The translations under genes were made by a program, and so were the position numbers. The notes under the pieces were generated by a model. It saw nothing but the letters and a program-made list of their open reading frames with translations, did not search any database and was not told the DNA's origin. Shown here piece by piece: positions 1 to 8,479 of a stretch of DNA of 17,609 bases. Numbering within the stretch: position 1 is the first letter of the stretch; every line of letters begins with the position of its first letter. The stretch covers positions 1-17,609 of the forward strand of contig JSYX01000382.1 in the NCBI GenBank assembly GCA_000787465.1, given 5' to 3'. Source of the stretch: Thermomucor indicae-seudaticae. Its lineage: Eukaryota > Mucoromycota > Mucoromycetes > Mucorales > Lichtheimiaceae.

Positions 1-372
1 GTCACCAACACCGTCGCCAACGTTGCCGACAGCGTCACCAGCACCATCGGTGGGACCGTCTTCTGTGAGGCCTCCGAGGTCTAGCAGATCACCCAGATCA
101 ACGTCATCACCGACATCTCCCAATCCAATCTTGTTGTTGGTTGGACCAGCCGCAGAGTCCTGGGCACCGTTGGTAGCGGCTGTGGCACCCTGTTGTTCTG
201 GAGCTTGGCGTTTCTGGGCTCGGACGCCGTTGCGGATATCAACGTACAGCTTGGGGTCTTGAATAGCATCTTTGTTCACACTGTTGGCCTGAGCGTCGAA
301 TTCGACTGGAAGTGCTTGAACGCCAGCAAGAATGGCCAGAACGGTAATGGAGAGCGGGATGAATGAACGCAT
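1..372 (-). CDS. Small secreted acidic Gly/Asp-rich protein, partial (C-terminus off the left edge)
   Basis: The frame is open from an ATG at 372 to the window edge: 124 codons with no stop and no intron needed. Residues 1-20 form a classic signal peptide (MRSF followed by a hydrophobic core, ending GVQA before LPVEF). A Lys-Arg pair at residues 54-55 (AQKRQAPE) is a typical Kex2-type processing site, so residues 21-55 may be a propeptide. The predicted mature part is rich in Ala, Gln, Gly and Asp, and from about residue 85 becomes a run of Gly-Asp/Val-Gly units (GLGDVGDDVDLGDLLDLGG, later GDAVGNVGDGVGD) that continues off the edge. No cysteine is seen. A TATA box lies about 55-60 nt before the start. 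I do not recognise a family. A cell-wall or secreted effector-like role is possible but only inferred. The start choice is firm because the signal peptide begins there. Confidence 0.8.
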   Translation of the reverse strand, partial: MRSFIPLSITVLAILAGVQALPVEFDAQANSVNKDAIQDPKLYVDIRNGVRAQKRQAPEQQGATAATNGAQDSAAGPTNNKIGLGDVGDDVDLGDLLDLGGLTEDGPTDGAGDAVGNVGDGVGD

Positions 373-426
373 TATCAGAAAACTATGTGAAGATTCTGTG
401 TGTTCTTTCTTCTCGTCACTTGCTCT

Positions 427-434
427 TTATATAT
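427..434 (-). promoter_or_regulatory. TATA box of the secreted-protein gene at 1-372
   Basis: On the minus strand this reads ATATATAAAG, about 55-62 nt before the ATG at 372. The spacing matches the other TATA-start pairs in this window. An ATCC-containing stretch just upstream (plus-strand CGTTATCC near 454-461) resembles one upstream of the secreted gene at 3474-3869. Confidence 0.6.
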
Positions 435-1062
435 CTTTGCATGTACGCCTGTTCGTTATCCAGGAGAACTCGCATCTTGCTTTTTCCAACCCCCTGCCGT
501 AACCGGGGAGGTGTGCGTGCACCTCTGAGTGGCGTACATAACAGGTTTGGAGCCTGCACTGCTTCGCTCAAGAGATCCAGAACATAGGCTGTTAGAGATG
601 GCTATGAAACAAACAATGCTTGGCACAGAGCATGCAACTGGTTAGAATGAACTTCCAAGCGCTTTTATGTAAGCTGCCGATCTCACTACCTGTTATTATT
701 CCGTTGACACGACGCGACTTGTTTGCACAGTCATATTACAAAACAAGCCAGCAGACTGTCTGTTGGCGACAATTGCCATCCGCATAGATTTTTCTGAAAA
801 ATGGAGGTGAGCTGAAAGAATTGCGTCGATCTTTATTTACCTGGCGCCCAAATACAGTATTTGTTTGGTGGTCGATCTTAATCGAGGTGGGGGATCTGCA
901 TTTGTCCCTTCCGTACGGCTTTCATGCAGGTTTTTTTTTTTGCAACGATCACGCCTGTTTAACAGGATTGCCGCACCTTGAACGCGACATGATAAAATGA
1001 TGAATTTGCTGCAAAGCTACCTGTCTGTGTATAGCTAGCCATCATATCCCAAAGTTACGAAA

Positions 1063-1088
1063 ACGACTTGTAACGAGGAACAAGTCGT
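1063..1088. repeat. Perfect 9-bp inverted repeat (hairpin)
   Basis: ACGACTTGT at 1063-1071 is followed by an 8-nt loop and its exact reverse complement ACAAGTCGT at 1080-1088. No gene overlaps it, and a second hairpin starts 9 nt further on. Confidence 0.75.
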
Positions 1089-1096
1089 ATAGGAGA

Positions 1097-1121
1097 AAGA
1101 TGTCCCTGTAGGGATCATCTT
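1097..1121. repeat. 10-bp inverted repeat with one bulge and a 4-nt loop
   Basis: AAGATGTCCC at 1097-1106, loop TGTA, then GGGA, one unpaired T at 1115, then CATCTT ending at 1121. All ten base pairs are Watson-Crick. It lies directly beside the hairpin at 1063-1088. Confidence 0.7.
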
Positions 1122-1987
1122 ACTGTAAAGCATAATTCTTCTGGCCAAGTCTTTGGATTGTCGCGATTTCTGTGGCAGCCTTCGCTAATAAAGGGACCGA
1201 AGGCATTATCCAATTACTTGAAAGACTGCTTTAACTGTGGTGGTGTCATGCTGCTTCCTCTCTCTCTGCAATGTCACTTGCACCTTTGCCATTGGCCGTA
1301 AAGGCGCAAAGTTCTCCTTTTCCGACCTCCTAAAGTCATCCACAAGAGAGGATAGGCGCGCACACCTTCTTGGGTTTTGTTAGTCCGAGACATCCCGTCT
1401 TACCATTTCCAGATTGTTTACAGGATCACCACGATGCATAAAATCTCTATTTCTGGGTACGCTCTCTCTTACATAGCCGGACCCTGACAAGTCGACAGGA
1501 GTTACTAAGGGACGTAGAGATGAGTATACAGCCAGGAGAATGAAGCCAAGAACTTGTCAAGAACTGACTAAAACAAATAACGTCATGTCCGGAACCATAT
1601 CCTTCGCCATGGACACACTTTGCAGTGCTTCCTGAACGTTTCCTAGTCTGTAGCGTGGCGTTGAACCACGCTCTTGGTTCGGCTTGCCAGGAATCGCAGC
1701 GTTATTCTTAGGCCTTATCGAGTGCATCTTCGTTCACTGGTGATACGATATGTAAAAGCCGCTAAAGCGTTTGAGTCTCAGTCATCTTCATCGTGCGCAT
1801 GGTGTGCAATTGATAGGATATTGAGCCAGTCAGAGTACTGACCCCTATGAATCAGACATGCGATTGTCACTAACATCAAGCGTTCTGGCGTAATCGCATA
1901 AGTCGAAACCGAAACGAGATCACCCAAATGCAAGCAAATCATATACGTCATGAACAAAGTCATTCACTAAATGAACGGGTGATTCCC

Positions 1988-1993
1988 TTTATT
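1988..1993 (-). terminator. Polyadenylation signal AATAAA of the eS26 gene
   Basis: AATAAA on the minus strand, about 82 nt after the predicted stop of the ribosomal protein gene. This is a plausible 3' UTR length and supports where the gene ends. Confidence 0.55.
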
Positions 1994-2074
1994 CATTGAG
2001 CTGACGAAAAGCGCGACCTTTCAATCCGTCGTGCCCCCGCCACGCTGAGACGATGATTATGCAAGGGTCTATAC

Positions 2075-2780
2075 TTAGGCCTTCATAAATGCCTCGAGTA
2101 AGTAATGCGTCCCTTCCAGACGGTAGTAGTCGTTAGTCACATACCTTGGTGAATCGGAATCGTGGGGGAGGAGTACGGATGCGGCGGTTCTCACGCGAGC
2201 GCACACGGACCACTCTGGCGTGAATGGCGCACGAGACGCAGTAGTGGAGCTTCACATAGAGCTTGGGAATGGCGTATTCTGCATGCAACATATGACTGTC
2301 AATACCATTGTCGTTCCAGACTTGAAAGAGAACAACAAACCCTCGTAGACGGAAGCCTCCTGAAGATCACGGACAGCAGCAGCTTCGACCATGTTGCGGA
2401 CATTGAAGCGCTTGATGGCCTTGTCCTGTACATTACCGTCAACATTGGGCGGATTTTGTTAACGGTTCAGCGCTCCATTATTTTACCTTGGGGACACAGC
2501 GCGAGCAGTTGATGCAGCGGACAAACTTGGTGTGGCCGCGACCGTGCTTGTTACGTCCGTTGTTTCTTCTCTTGCAGGTCTAGAATGGGGACGCATGAGC
2601 AATGCTGAGGAAATTTTGCGAAAAAAGACAACCGCCACGCCAGATCTGTCAACCCTCCTCAACCGATCGTCAAGTTCGTCATATCATCGGATCGTTATTT
2701 TAGGGATGGATGGCTGCAGTATCGAGAGGGATGACCGACAACGTGGTGGATCGAATCTATGGATGGCCATTACGTACCAT
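2075..2780 (-). CDS. RPS26: Ribosomal protein eS26 (40S subunit), five exons
   Basis: Exons on the minus strand: 2780-2778 (only the ATG), 2579-2487, 2425-2341, 2278-2145 and 2080-2075, giving about 106 aa. eS26 sits near the mRNA exit channel of the small ribosomal subunit. The conserved blocks are clear: [66 protein letters not shown] text and the RTPPPRFRF end. The four zinc cysteines are C23, C26, C74 and C77. The first intron directly follows the ATG (donor GTACGT) and is 198 nt, much longer than the other three (61, 62 and 64 nt); a long first intron is common in ribosomal protein genes. The start is set by the MT-x-K/R pattern of the family. The last exon is the weak point: joining ATGAAG to GCC-TAA leaves a tail shorter than the usual 115-119 aa. 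Other acceptors a few bases on would give different short tails. Confidence 0.93.
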
Positions 2781-2999
2781 GATAATCAAAGGAGGATCAT
2801 CATACTCAAGGATCCTGGAGACCTATGAGTGAGTTCGGAGTTTTCATAAGCCACTCCGGAATGAACGGCTGTTGTTCCTCATGCTGTTCGACGCGCTGTA
2901 CTTTGCCTGAACTCCTGATGTCTGCGCGATTCTGCAAGTGTAAGAAGAAAGAAAAAAATTTCAGGAATCGGACGGCTTTAGTTGGAAAACAATGCATGG

Positions 3000-3085
3000 G
3001 AGGGAATAGGGTACGCCATCGGCTAGTAGAGTTTGGAATTCCAGAGAGGACGACAGAAACAGCAAAGGGCGAGAGTGAACCGCAC
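3000..3085 (-). pseudogene. Decayed 5' part of a small secreted-protein gene, paralogue of 3474-3869
   Basis: On the minus strand the stretch TCAACGTGCGGTTCACT (start-like triplet at 3085-3083) closely matches TCAACATGCGCTTCACT at the start of the intact gene whose ATG is at 3869. Here the ATG has become GTG. Similar patches continue downstream (CTCGC, then TAGC-x-GATGGCGTACC against CAGCTGGTGGCGTCACC), but a frameshift and an in-frame TAG soon break the frame. The upstream region is also shared: both have CCATGG, two bases, then TATTTATAT on the plus strand. The 3' limit is unclear, since similarity fades towards the eS26 promoter. This is read as a dead tandem duplicate. An alternative is a gene using another start, but I find none that gives a protein. 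Confidence 0.6.
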
Positions 3086-3160
3086 GTTGAATGTGTTACT
3101 TTGACTTTGCAGAAAGAGCAGTAACGAGAGAATGTCCTGGGAGCCTTTCAGTCCATGGGA

Positions 3161-3170
3161 TATTTATATA
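3161..3170 (-). promoter_or_regulatory. TATA box of the decayed paralogue
   Basis: Minus strand TATATAAATA, 76 nt before the mutated start at 3085. It is flanked by CCATGGGA exactly as the intact paralogue's TATA box is flanked by CCATGGCG. It could still drive transcription towards the eS26 gene. Confidence 0.55.
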
Positions 3171-3364
3171 CTGAGATGTCCTCCATCCGCATGCAGTGAG
3201 TCACGCTTGCAAAGTGCAACAGACCGAGCTACTAGGGCCAGAAAAAAGTAACACTGCGAAAGCATGGTGAGGCAATCTACCTGTATGCATATTATCACTG
3301 AATCCCGCTTTGTTCGTCAACCTATTCCCAGCAAGCGCCTGAAGTAAAAGGAAGAAAAGCGCCA

Positions 3365-3370
3365 TTTATT
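3365..3370 (-). terminator. Polyadenylation signal AATAAA of the gene at 3474-3869
   Basis: AATAAA on the minus strand about 104 nt after the stop at 3474. It is the nearest such signal downstream. Confidence 0.5.
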
Positions 3371-3473
3371 ATGGTGGCTGTTTACAAATACGAGGCTATT
3401 ACTCGGTACAAAGGACTATAACGTGGAACGAGAGAATAGATGATAACTTTGGTCGTTTTGGAACTTGGCTTTC

Positions 3474-3869
3474 CTATTGCTTTCCCTTGTCGTCCTGAGC
3501 CTTTGTCGCAGTCTTTTCCTCGCCTGCTTCACCGGCATTGGGGCCTTGATCGATAAGCTGCGACAGTTCAGCAACAATGTCCGAAACGCCAGCGCACACT
3601 CCACCGACGGTGGCATCGACTTTAGCCAAGAGTTCAGGCAAGCCCAACGCGGGGAGAATAGGAGCAAGGGTGGGGGAGGTCACCAAACCATTCACCAAGT
3701 TCAGGACGGAATTGACGAGACCACAGACATCGACCGTGTTGAGAGCGCCACCTTCAGAGGTCAGTTTGGCAACGGTGCCGCTAACAGGACCGGTGACGCC
3801 ACCAGCTGGCATAGCTTGAACGGCGGAGAAGGCAAGAGCAATAGCAGCGAGAGGAGCAGTGAAGCGCAT
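3474..3869 (-). CDS. Small secreted hydrophobic protein, 131 aa, intronless
   Basis: Residues 1-19 are a strong signal peptide (MRFTAPLAAIALAFSAVQA, cleavage before MPAGG). The mature protein has only two cysteines, C49 and C92, which could form one disulfide. It also has alternating hydrophobic stretches (VCGLVNSVLNLVNGLV and LLAKVDATVGGVCAGVSDIV) that look like amphipathic helices. The tail is charged (GEEKTATKAQDDKGKQ). It is not a hydrophobin, since the eight-cysteine pattern is absent. A TATA box 87 nt upstream and an AATAAA 104 nt downstream frame it well. A decayed copy lies upstream of eS26 at about 3000-3085, and the secreted gene at 1-372 has a similar MR-x-F start and similar promoter layout, so the region may be a small cluster of surface or secreted protein genes. 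The function is unknown to me. Confidence 0.85.
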   Translation of the reverse strand: MRFTAPLAAIALAFSAVQAMPAGGVTGPVSGTVAKLTSEGGALNTVDVCGLVNSVLNLVNGLVTSPTLAPILPALGLPELLAKVDATVGGVCAGVSDIVAELSQLIDQGPNAGEAGEEKTATKAQDDKGKQ

Positions 3870-3955
3870 GTTGAGAGATATTGATATAGAAAAAGACTGG
3901 AACTAGTAGTAGTAGTAAAAGTTGATGTCGTGAACCCCCCTCTGAAACCATGGCG

Positions 3956-3964
3956 TATTTATAT
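3956..3964 (-). promoter_or_regulatory. TATA box of the secreted-protein gene at 3474-3869
   Basis: Minus strand ATATAAATA, 87 nt before the ATG at 3869. It is preceded on the plus strand by CCATGGCG, shared with the box at 3161-3170. Confidence 0.7.
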
Positions 3965-5980
3965 TCAAGAGCGTCTGTTATCCATATGCAAGCGCATAAC
4001 AAGTAGGATCGACTGAACTAATAAGAGCAAGCACAAGGAGGTACCAAGATGGTGATCCCTTCGGATCTACGCAGATGGCTCCTTTCTTCTGGTTCGTCAG
4101 TAGGCAGAATCTTAGATCTAGGCCCCCATCAGTTCTCCTGACGAAGAACAAGTTGGTTTCTGGGAAAAAAGGGGAGGTGCATCGTATGTGCGCGTAACTT
4201 TATTAAGTTTGCGAGGAATCTACCCCATGTGAAAAGAAAATAATCTCTATGCGAGTTATTATTTGGTCGTACACGTATCACATGGAGAACTAGACGACTA
4301 TGTTATTATCCGCAAGCAAGACTGTAAAGTGGCAAGGTACCTAAGGAGCGTCGCCCCTAAGTCTACTTCCGTCCAGGTTTGCTTTAAACGAACATAGTGG
4401 TTCAACAACCATATTTTCTACAGGAGCCTTCTCTTCCCCTACATTGGCGATCTCTCAGCTTCTGCAAAGATCGTCTCCTTTTTGTCCCGGAACAGCAAGC
4501 TTGTTCACGATCCGAGAAGTAGCTATTTCTTGTCAACGGTGGTACTAGGCCAAAGATGGTCTTCTTTGCAAGGAAGCGGTTTGCACTTTATTCCTCGATC
4601 GTCTATTGTCATCCAAGTGCAAGTGCAGAGTATTCTACCAATCGTAGCACATGCGATCAAATTTTTTGCTCTATAGACAAAGCTGCCGCCGAGTAATGTA
4701 GGAAAGCAATCTCTTGAGTGGCATGTATTTTTCTGTTTCTACAAGAGTCACGCTGTCTATGGTCTTGCCGGTATGAATCAAGGCTTTCCATGTTTTCCAG
4801 AAAGTTTAAAGGAGCAATTTTGAATTGCATGCTCCTTGCAAAGTTATGGAGTTGCTTTGCTCCCTAATAATAGATATCTTGAGGCAACAGATGCATGTAG
4901 TTCTATGCAACTCCTTGCAAGCAGTAATGGCCATGCAACTCGTCATCCCAAGCAGGTCTCATCTTCTGTGTATTTCTCCCTATGTTCGGCCGCTGGATGA
5001 AATTCGTTGTTGTCCCAGCATAGACTCGGCAATGCGCCTCTCACGCCCTCTGTACGACGGGAAACGCTTCTTGGATAAAGTTGACTAAACAAATGCTGGT
5101 AAGTAAGAGTCTCTATAAAATTCGATGGATTTCGGGAAGCGCGTTGGATGCGACGCTGGGCATGCTAATCACTTATGGCTGCTTCAGCCACGAATGTATG
5201 CGATACATGAAAACACTGCGTGTTGTTCGGTGCTGGTCGTTCATCTCAGTAAAGCATGTCTTTGGTACTTTTGTATATATGTATGTGGTCGTTGTTGAAT
5301 CATGAGGGATGTTCTTCTTCTTGATAGTGACAGGAATTGCTTGTAAATGTAGACGACATTGGCCGTTATTCGATAGCACATGTACATACATGATCGCGTT
5401 CGGCCTTCATCGAACAGACAATCGATAACTTAACCTGAGTTGTTCTGCAAAGTTGATCATCTCTATTTGCGAACCTTCTTGTTCGTATCTCAGGTAGAAG
5501 GAACACCTCTAACTATATACAATGGGCGACCGTATCATTTTCTCCCATGTCGCTGTCGTTCTATACTAACAACAGCAATCTGTACGTACAGTATTGTAGC
5601 CCAAGTATTTTTAAGGTCACCCTACTTCAATCTGGGAATTACTGTAGCAAATGCTGTCAGAAACTCGATAGAGCAATTAGCTTGTGTCGTTTTGTACTTA
5701 TGCAAGGGTCTACAGTCAGCGTTAGTGTTCTTTCAGTAACCATGCCCTGAAATACGTGGTCTAGCACCACGCAATTTTGGTCCTACATCTCGAGAGATCC
5801 ATATGACTCGGAACATATTGAGAGGCAGCAGCAGGAACGTGCAGAACACAAGCGCGCGCAGCATGTTTACTGTGCTTTGACTCTTGGCACAGCTCGCATA
5901 TTCAGACACATATTTTCCGGGCAATTTCTGATAGGTCGTGCTTGACAATACCAGCCAACATTCCTGTCATGATAATGCAG
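3965..5980. other. Gene-poor stretch of about 2 kb
   Basis: No frame here shows a recognisable domain or a convincing set of spliced exons. The first few hundred bases are probably the upstream region of the minus-strand secreted gene. Near 4810-4835 there is a short imperfect palindrome (GGAGCAATT-TTG-AATTGC-AT-GCTCC). A minus-strand frame at 5733-5864 would give 43 aa with a signal-like N-terminus (MLRALVFCTFLLLPL), but it has no other support. Confidence 0.45.
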
Positions 5981-5987
5981 TATAAAA
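5981..5987 (+). promoter_or_regulatory. TATA box of the small membrane-protein gene
   Basis: TATAAAA at 5981-5987, 65 nt before the ATG at 6046. An in-frame ATG at 5998 is too close to the box to be included in a normal transcript, so this box favours the later start. Confidence 0.6.
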
Positions 5988-6045
5988 AGACATTCTCATG
6001 GATTGTTTGTTTGTACCTGAACTCCTCTTCAATTGTCTACGTACT

Positions 6046-6336
6046 ATGCGTGACATTATCATCGAGATTTTGCTCTACGCGTTGACGGTGTGTTACTTGG
6101 TTTGTACCAGCCCCGAAGTTTTGCTTTTATGGTTCTTCGCACTTCCGAGGATCATCGTTTTCCTCGGACAACAGAGTTGCCGCCCGGACCGAACCCGCCT
6201 TGTCATCGATATTTATCCTATACTGGAGCACGTTTCCCTCGTCTTCTATCATCTCCTTTATGCCATGGCCATCTTTGATTTCACCTTCGGAATGGTCGCC
6301 TGGATTTTCGACGTCGCCAAAACGGCAGCGAAATGA
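6046..6336 (+). CDS. Small three-helix membrane protein, 96 aa
   Basis: Starting at 6046 the frame gives 96 residues with three hydrophobic segments. The first is about residues 4-20 (IIIEILLYALTVCYLVC), the second about 24-40 (EVLLLWFFALPRIIVFL), and the third a longer segment at about 58-88 (PILEHVSLVFYHLLYAMAIF and on). They are separated by a basic loop (RPDRTR). The tail is FDVAKTAAK. Codon third positions favour C as in the firm genes nearby, which argues for real coding. The TATA box at 5981 fits this start; the upstream in-frame ATG at 5998 would add 16 residues. An ATTAAA lies about 106 nt after the stop. I do not recognise the family. The antisense frame is serine-rich low complexity and is taken as a shadow. 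Confidence 0.55.
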   Translation: MRDIIIEILLYALTVCYLVCTSPEVLLLWFFALPRIIVFLGQQSCRPDRTRLVIDIYPILEHVSLVFYHLLYAMAIFDFTFGMVAWIFDVAKTAAK

Positions 6337-6350
6337 TTTCCTCAGGAAGA

Positions 6351-6376
6351 ACGACGACGATGACGACGACGACGAC
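6351..6376. repeat. ACG/GAC trinucleotide microsatellite
   Basis: Near-perfect (ACG)n run with one ATG interruption, starting 15 nt after the stop of the small membrane protein, probably in its 3' UTR. In another frame it would read as a run of Asp. A one-base shift in the upstream frame would append such an acidic tail, but there is no evidence for that. Confidence 0.8.
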
Positions 6377-6644
6377 AGGTCCAACGGAGCGTCATGGTCT
6401 CAGTAGCTTAGTCTGTTACTTGCGCCGGAACTTGTCATATCATTAAAAGCATTATTCATCATCACTTATTGTAAACTTTAAGATCTGCTGTTCCATGCAA
6501 AGATCGGCAGTCTTTAAACAGGTACTGTATCTTTGTGCAACCAATTACGGAGCTTCACAACCATGTGCCCGCATTAAGCTCGCCTGAATACATCCCCCAG
6601 TCATTTTGTCATTTGCTTGCTTTTTTTTTTCGCTTGGATACAAC

Positions 6645-8479
6645 ATGGAGAACTCTCCATCGCTTTTAAAGATGGCCGTGCTCAAAACAGCAGTGGCTGC
6701 TGGCGAGACACCAGGCCCTGACAACGACGACGCAGCGTCTGCTAGGAGCGATCCTACCTTGCAATCTTCAATGGCAGCGAGTGAGTACACCGCATCAGAA
6801 GCACCCAGCACTCAGACGCCGGACGATCGACCCGCAATCAGGAAATGTCACTCTACACCCAATACATTTTCATTCCCAAAGCGTCTTCAGAAAACAAAGC
6901 GCCTGCTCTTTAAAGCGCGATTGTCAAAGTTCGATATCTCGAATCCGGAAACGGCCAATGATACGTTTCGGGGCTTCTATACCTTGTTCTGGCTTGCCAT
7001 GGGGTTCTATCTGATACAGACTGCCATTCGCTGCTATGAACAGGAAGGCGTCATTCTCAGCTTGGGATTCTTTCGACTGTTCTCAAAGGATGGATTGGCT
7101 CTGCTGATATCTGATCTGACCATGGTCGCCACTACCGTATTCAGTGTCTTGTTCTCAAAGCTATTGGTCTGGGGTGTCATAAGGTACGAACCAGTTGGCG
7201 TCATACTGCAGCACATGTGTCAAACCATCTTTCTCTTCATGAACATCTACTGGACATTCTGGAGGTGAGGAGGATGTGTATCTCTTGGTCGGCATGCATC
7301 CAAGTGCTCACGTAATGCCACATAGAGACTGGCCGTGGGTGCAGTCTGGATTCTTTACGTTGCACACGATAGTCATGATGATGAAAATGCATTCATACAC
7401 AGCCATGAACGGGGATTTGTCCATAAAGTATTGGAGACTCAAGGAGCTTCGGAAAAAGGCACCGGCATGGATTGCTGAGCACGGCGATGAGAACGCCGAA
7501 GAGTATAAGAACATGGAGGCTGAGATAGCGTTCCTTGAGGAAGAGCTGGTACATGGCAACACACGATACCCAGATAATGTTACGGTGCTGAATTACTTGG
7601 ACTATCTATTGGTTCCAAGTCTGGTTTACTCTTTAGAATACCCTAGAACAGAAAGGCAAGTGTCAGGTTTCTGAAATAGAATGCAGCGTGGCTCATATCT
7701 TTACCCAGATTACGGCCATGGTACCTATTCGAAAAGACTGTGGCTACATTGGGGACCTTTCTGCTCCTATACGTCACGACCGAGCGGTACATTTTACCCA
7801 AGCTCTACGATCCACACATTTCTGACCTTCGCGTCATTGTTGAACTCTTATTCCCATTCATGATCAATTACTTGTTTATATTCTACATCATTTTTGAGTG
7901 CATTTTGAACGCATTTGCTGAACTAAGCAGGTCTGTCACTTTCTTTCCGGATAAACTGTATAATTGTTCTGACGGAGGGAGCATGGTACAGGTTCGCAGA
8001 CCGAAACTTTTATGATGATTGGTGGAATAGGTACTTCCCTGAGGACGAATTGTACGGTTAGGAAGACACACACGACTGATCCCCAATTATCTTGCAGTGT
8101 GTCCTATGATGAATTTTCGCGCAAGTGGAACAAGCCTGTACATAAGTGGTTGCTCCGTCATGTGTATGCGCAATCGATGGAGTCTTATCGGCTTTCCAAG
8201 GCCAATGCGACCTTTGTCACGTTCTTATTCTCATCCTGCCTGCACGAACTTGTTCTCGTGATTGTCACTCGCAGGATCCGGATGTATCTCTTCGTGCTGC
8301 AGATGATGCAACTTCCGTTGATTTTCCTTGGCCGACAGCCTTGGGTCCGTAAACATTCAACAGTCGGCAATATTGTATTCTGGCTAGGCATGTTTGTCGG
8401 GCTGCCGCTGCTGGCCATCCTTTACTGTAGAGAGGCATTCTGGTCTAGTTACATATTTGGCGTTGGTGAGGGTTACTGA
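6645..8479 (+). CDS. ARE2: Sterol O-acyltransferase (ACAT/SOAT, MBOAT family), 530 aa, five exons
   Basis: Exons: 6645-7264, 7326-7655, 7709-7930, 7992-8030 and 8098-8479. Members of this family esterify sterols with fatty acyl-CoA in the ER membrane for storage in lipid droplets. Residues 1-95 are a polar, Ser/Thr-rich cytosolic region, as usual; hydrophobic segments follow. The signature FYDDWWN is at 397-403 and is assembled across introns (the FADRN before it, S404 after it). The catalytic histidine is H453 in SSCLHEL. The text around IWN/KWNKPVHKWLLRHVY is closer to yeast ARE proteins than to DGAT1, but a DGAT1-like activity cannot be excluded. Intron 2 (7656-7708) starts with GC (GCAAGT) instead of GT and keeps the frame exactly. 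The start is the ATG at 6645; upstream in-frame text has only a TTG. It lies 391 nt before the next gene on the same strand. Confidence 0.93.

Larger units (their letters stand above)
435..2074. other. Gene-free stretch of about 1.6 kb
   Basis: I see no open frame with convincing composition, splice-linked exons or RNA gene here. The longest frame (minus, 1778-1963) has no supporting motif. The stretch holds a run of 11 T near 929, two hairpins at 1063-1121 and the 3' signal of the eS26 gene at 1988-1993. Its left part is presumably the upstream control region of the secreted-protein gene at 1-372. Confidence 0.5.

Noticed and set aside
2162..2512. Plus-strand frame of 116 codons
   Set aside because: It lies antisense across three eS26 exons and two introns; the minus strand matches a universally conserved ribosomal protein.
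2580..2777. Possible snoRNA inside the 198-nt first intron of eS26
   Set aside because: I looked for C (RTGATGA) and D (CTGA) boxes. No proper pair is present inside the intron; the only ATGATGA lies outside it, in the 5' UTR.
2825..3124. Plus-strand cysteine-rich frame of 99 codons (NGCCSSCCSTRC)
   Set aside because: The cysteines come from TGT/TGC triplets without a known spacing; no TATA box or splice support, and it overlaps the eS26 upstream region and the decayed paralogue.
3465..3884. Plus-strand frame of 139 codons with a hydrophobic start, antisense to the secreted gene
   Set aside because: It starts with TTG, has no promoter on that strand, and is the complement of a well-supported signal-peptide gene with matching TATA box and AATAAA.
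4810..4930. Repeated GCATG/TTGCAA words and a short imperfect palindrome
   Set aside because: The words are short and unevenly spaced, with no unit long enough to call a tandem repeat, tRNA or element end.
5733..5864. Minus-strand 43-codon frame with a signal-like N-terminus
   Set aside because: A hydrophobic start alone occurs often by chance; no TATA box, splice site or mature-part motif supports it.
6127..6384. Minus-strand frame starting with a run of eight serines
   Set aside because: The serines are the complement of the trinucleotide repeat, and the rest is antisense to the small membrane protein, whose codon choice is better.
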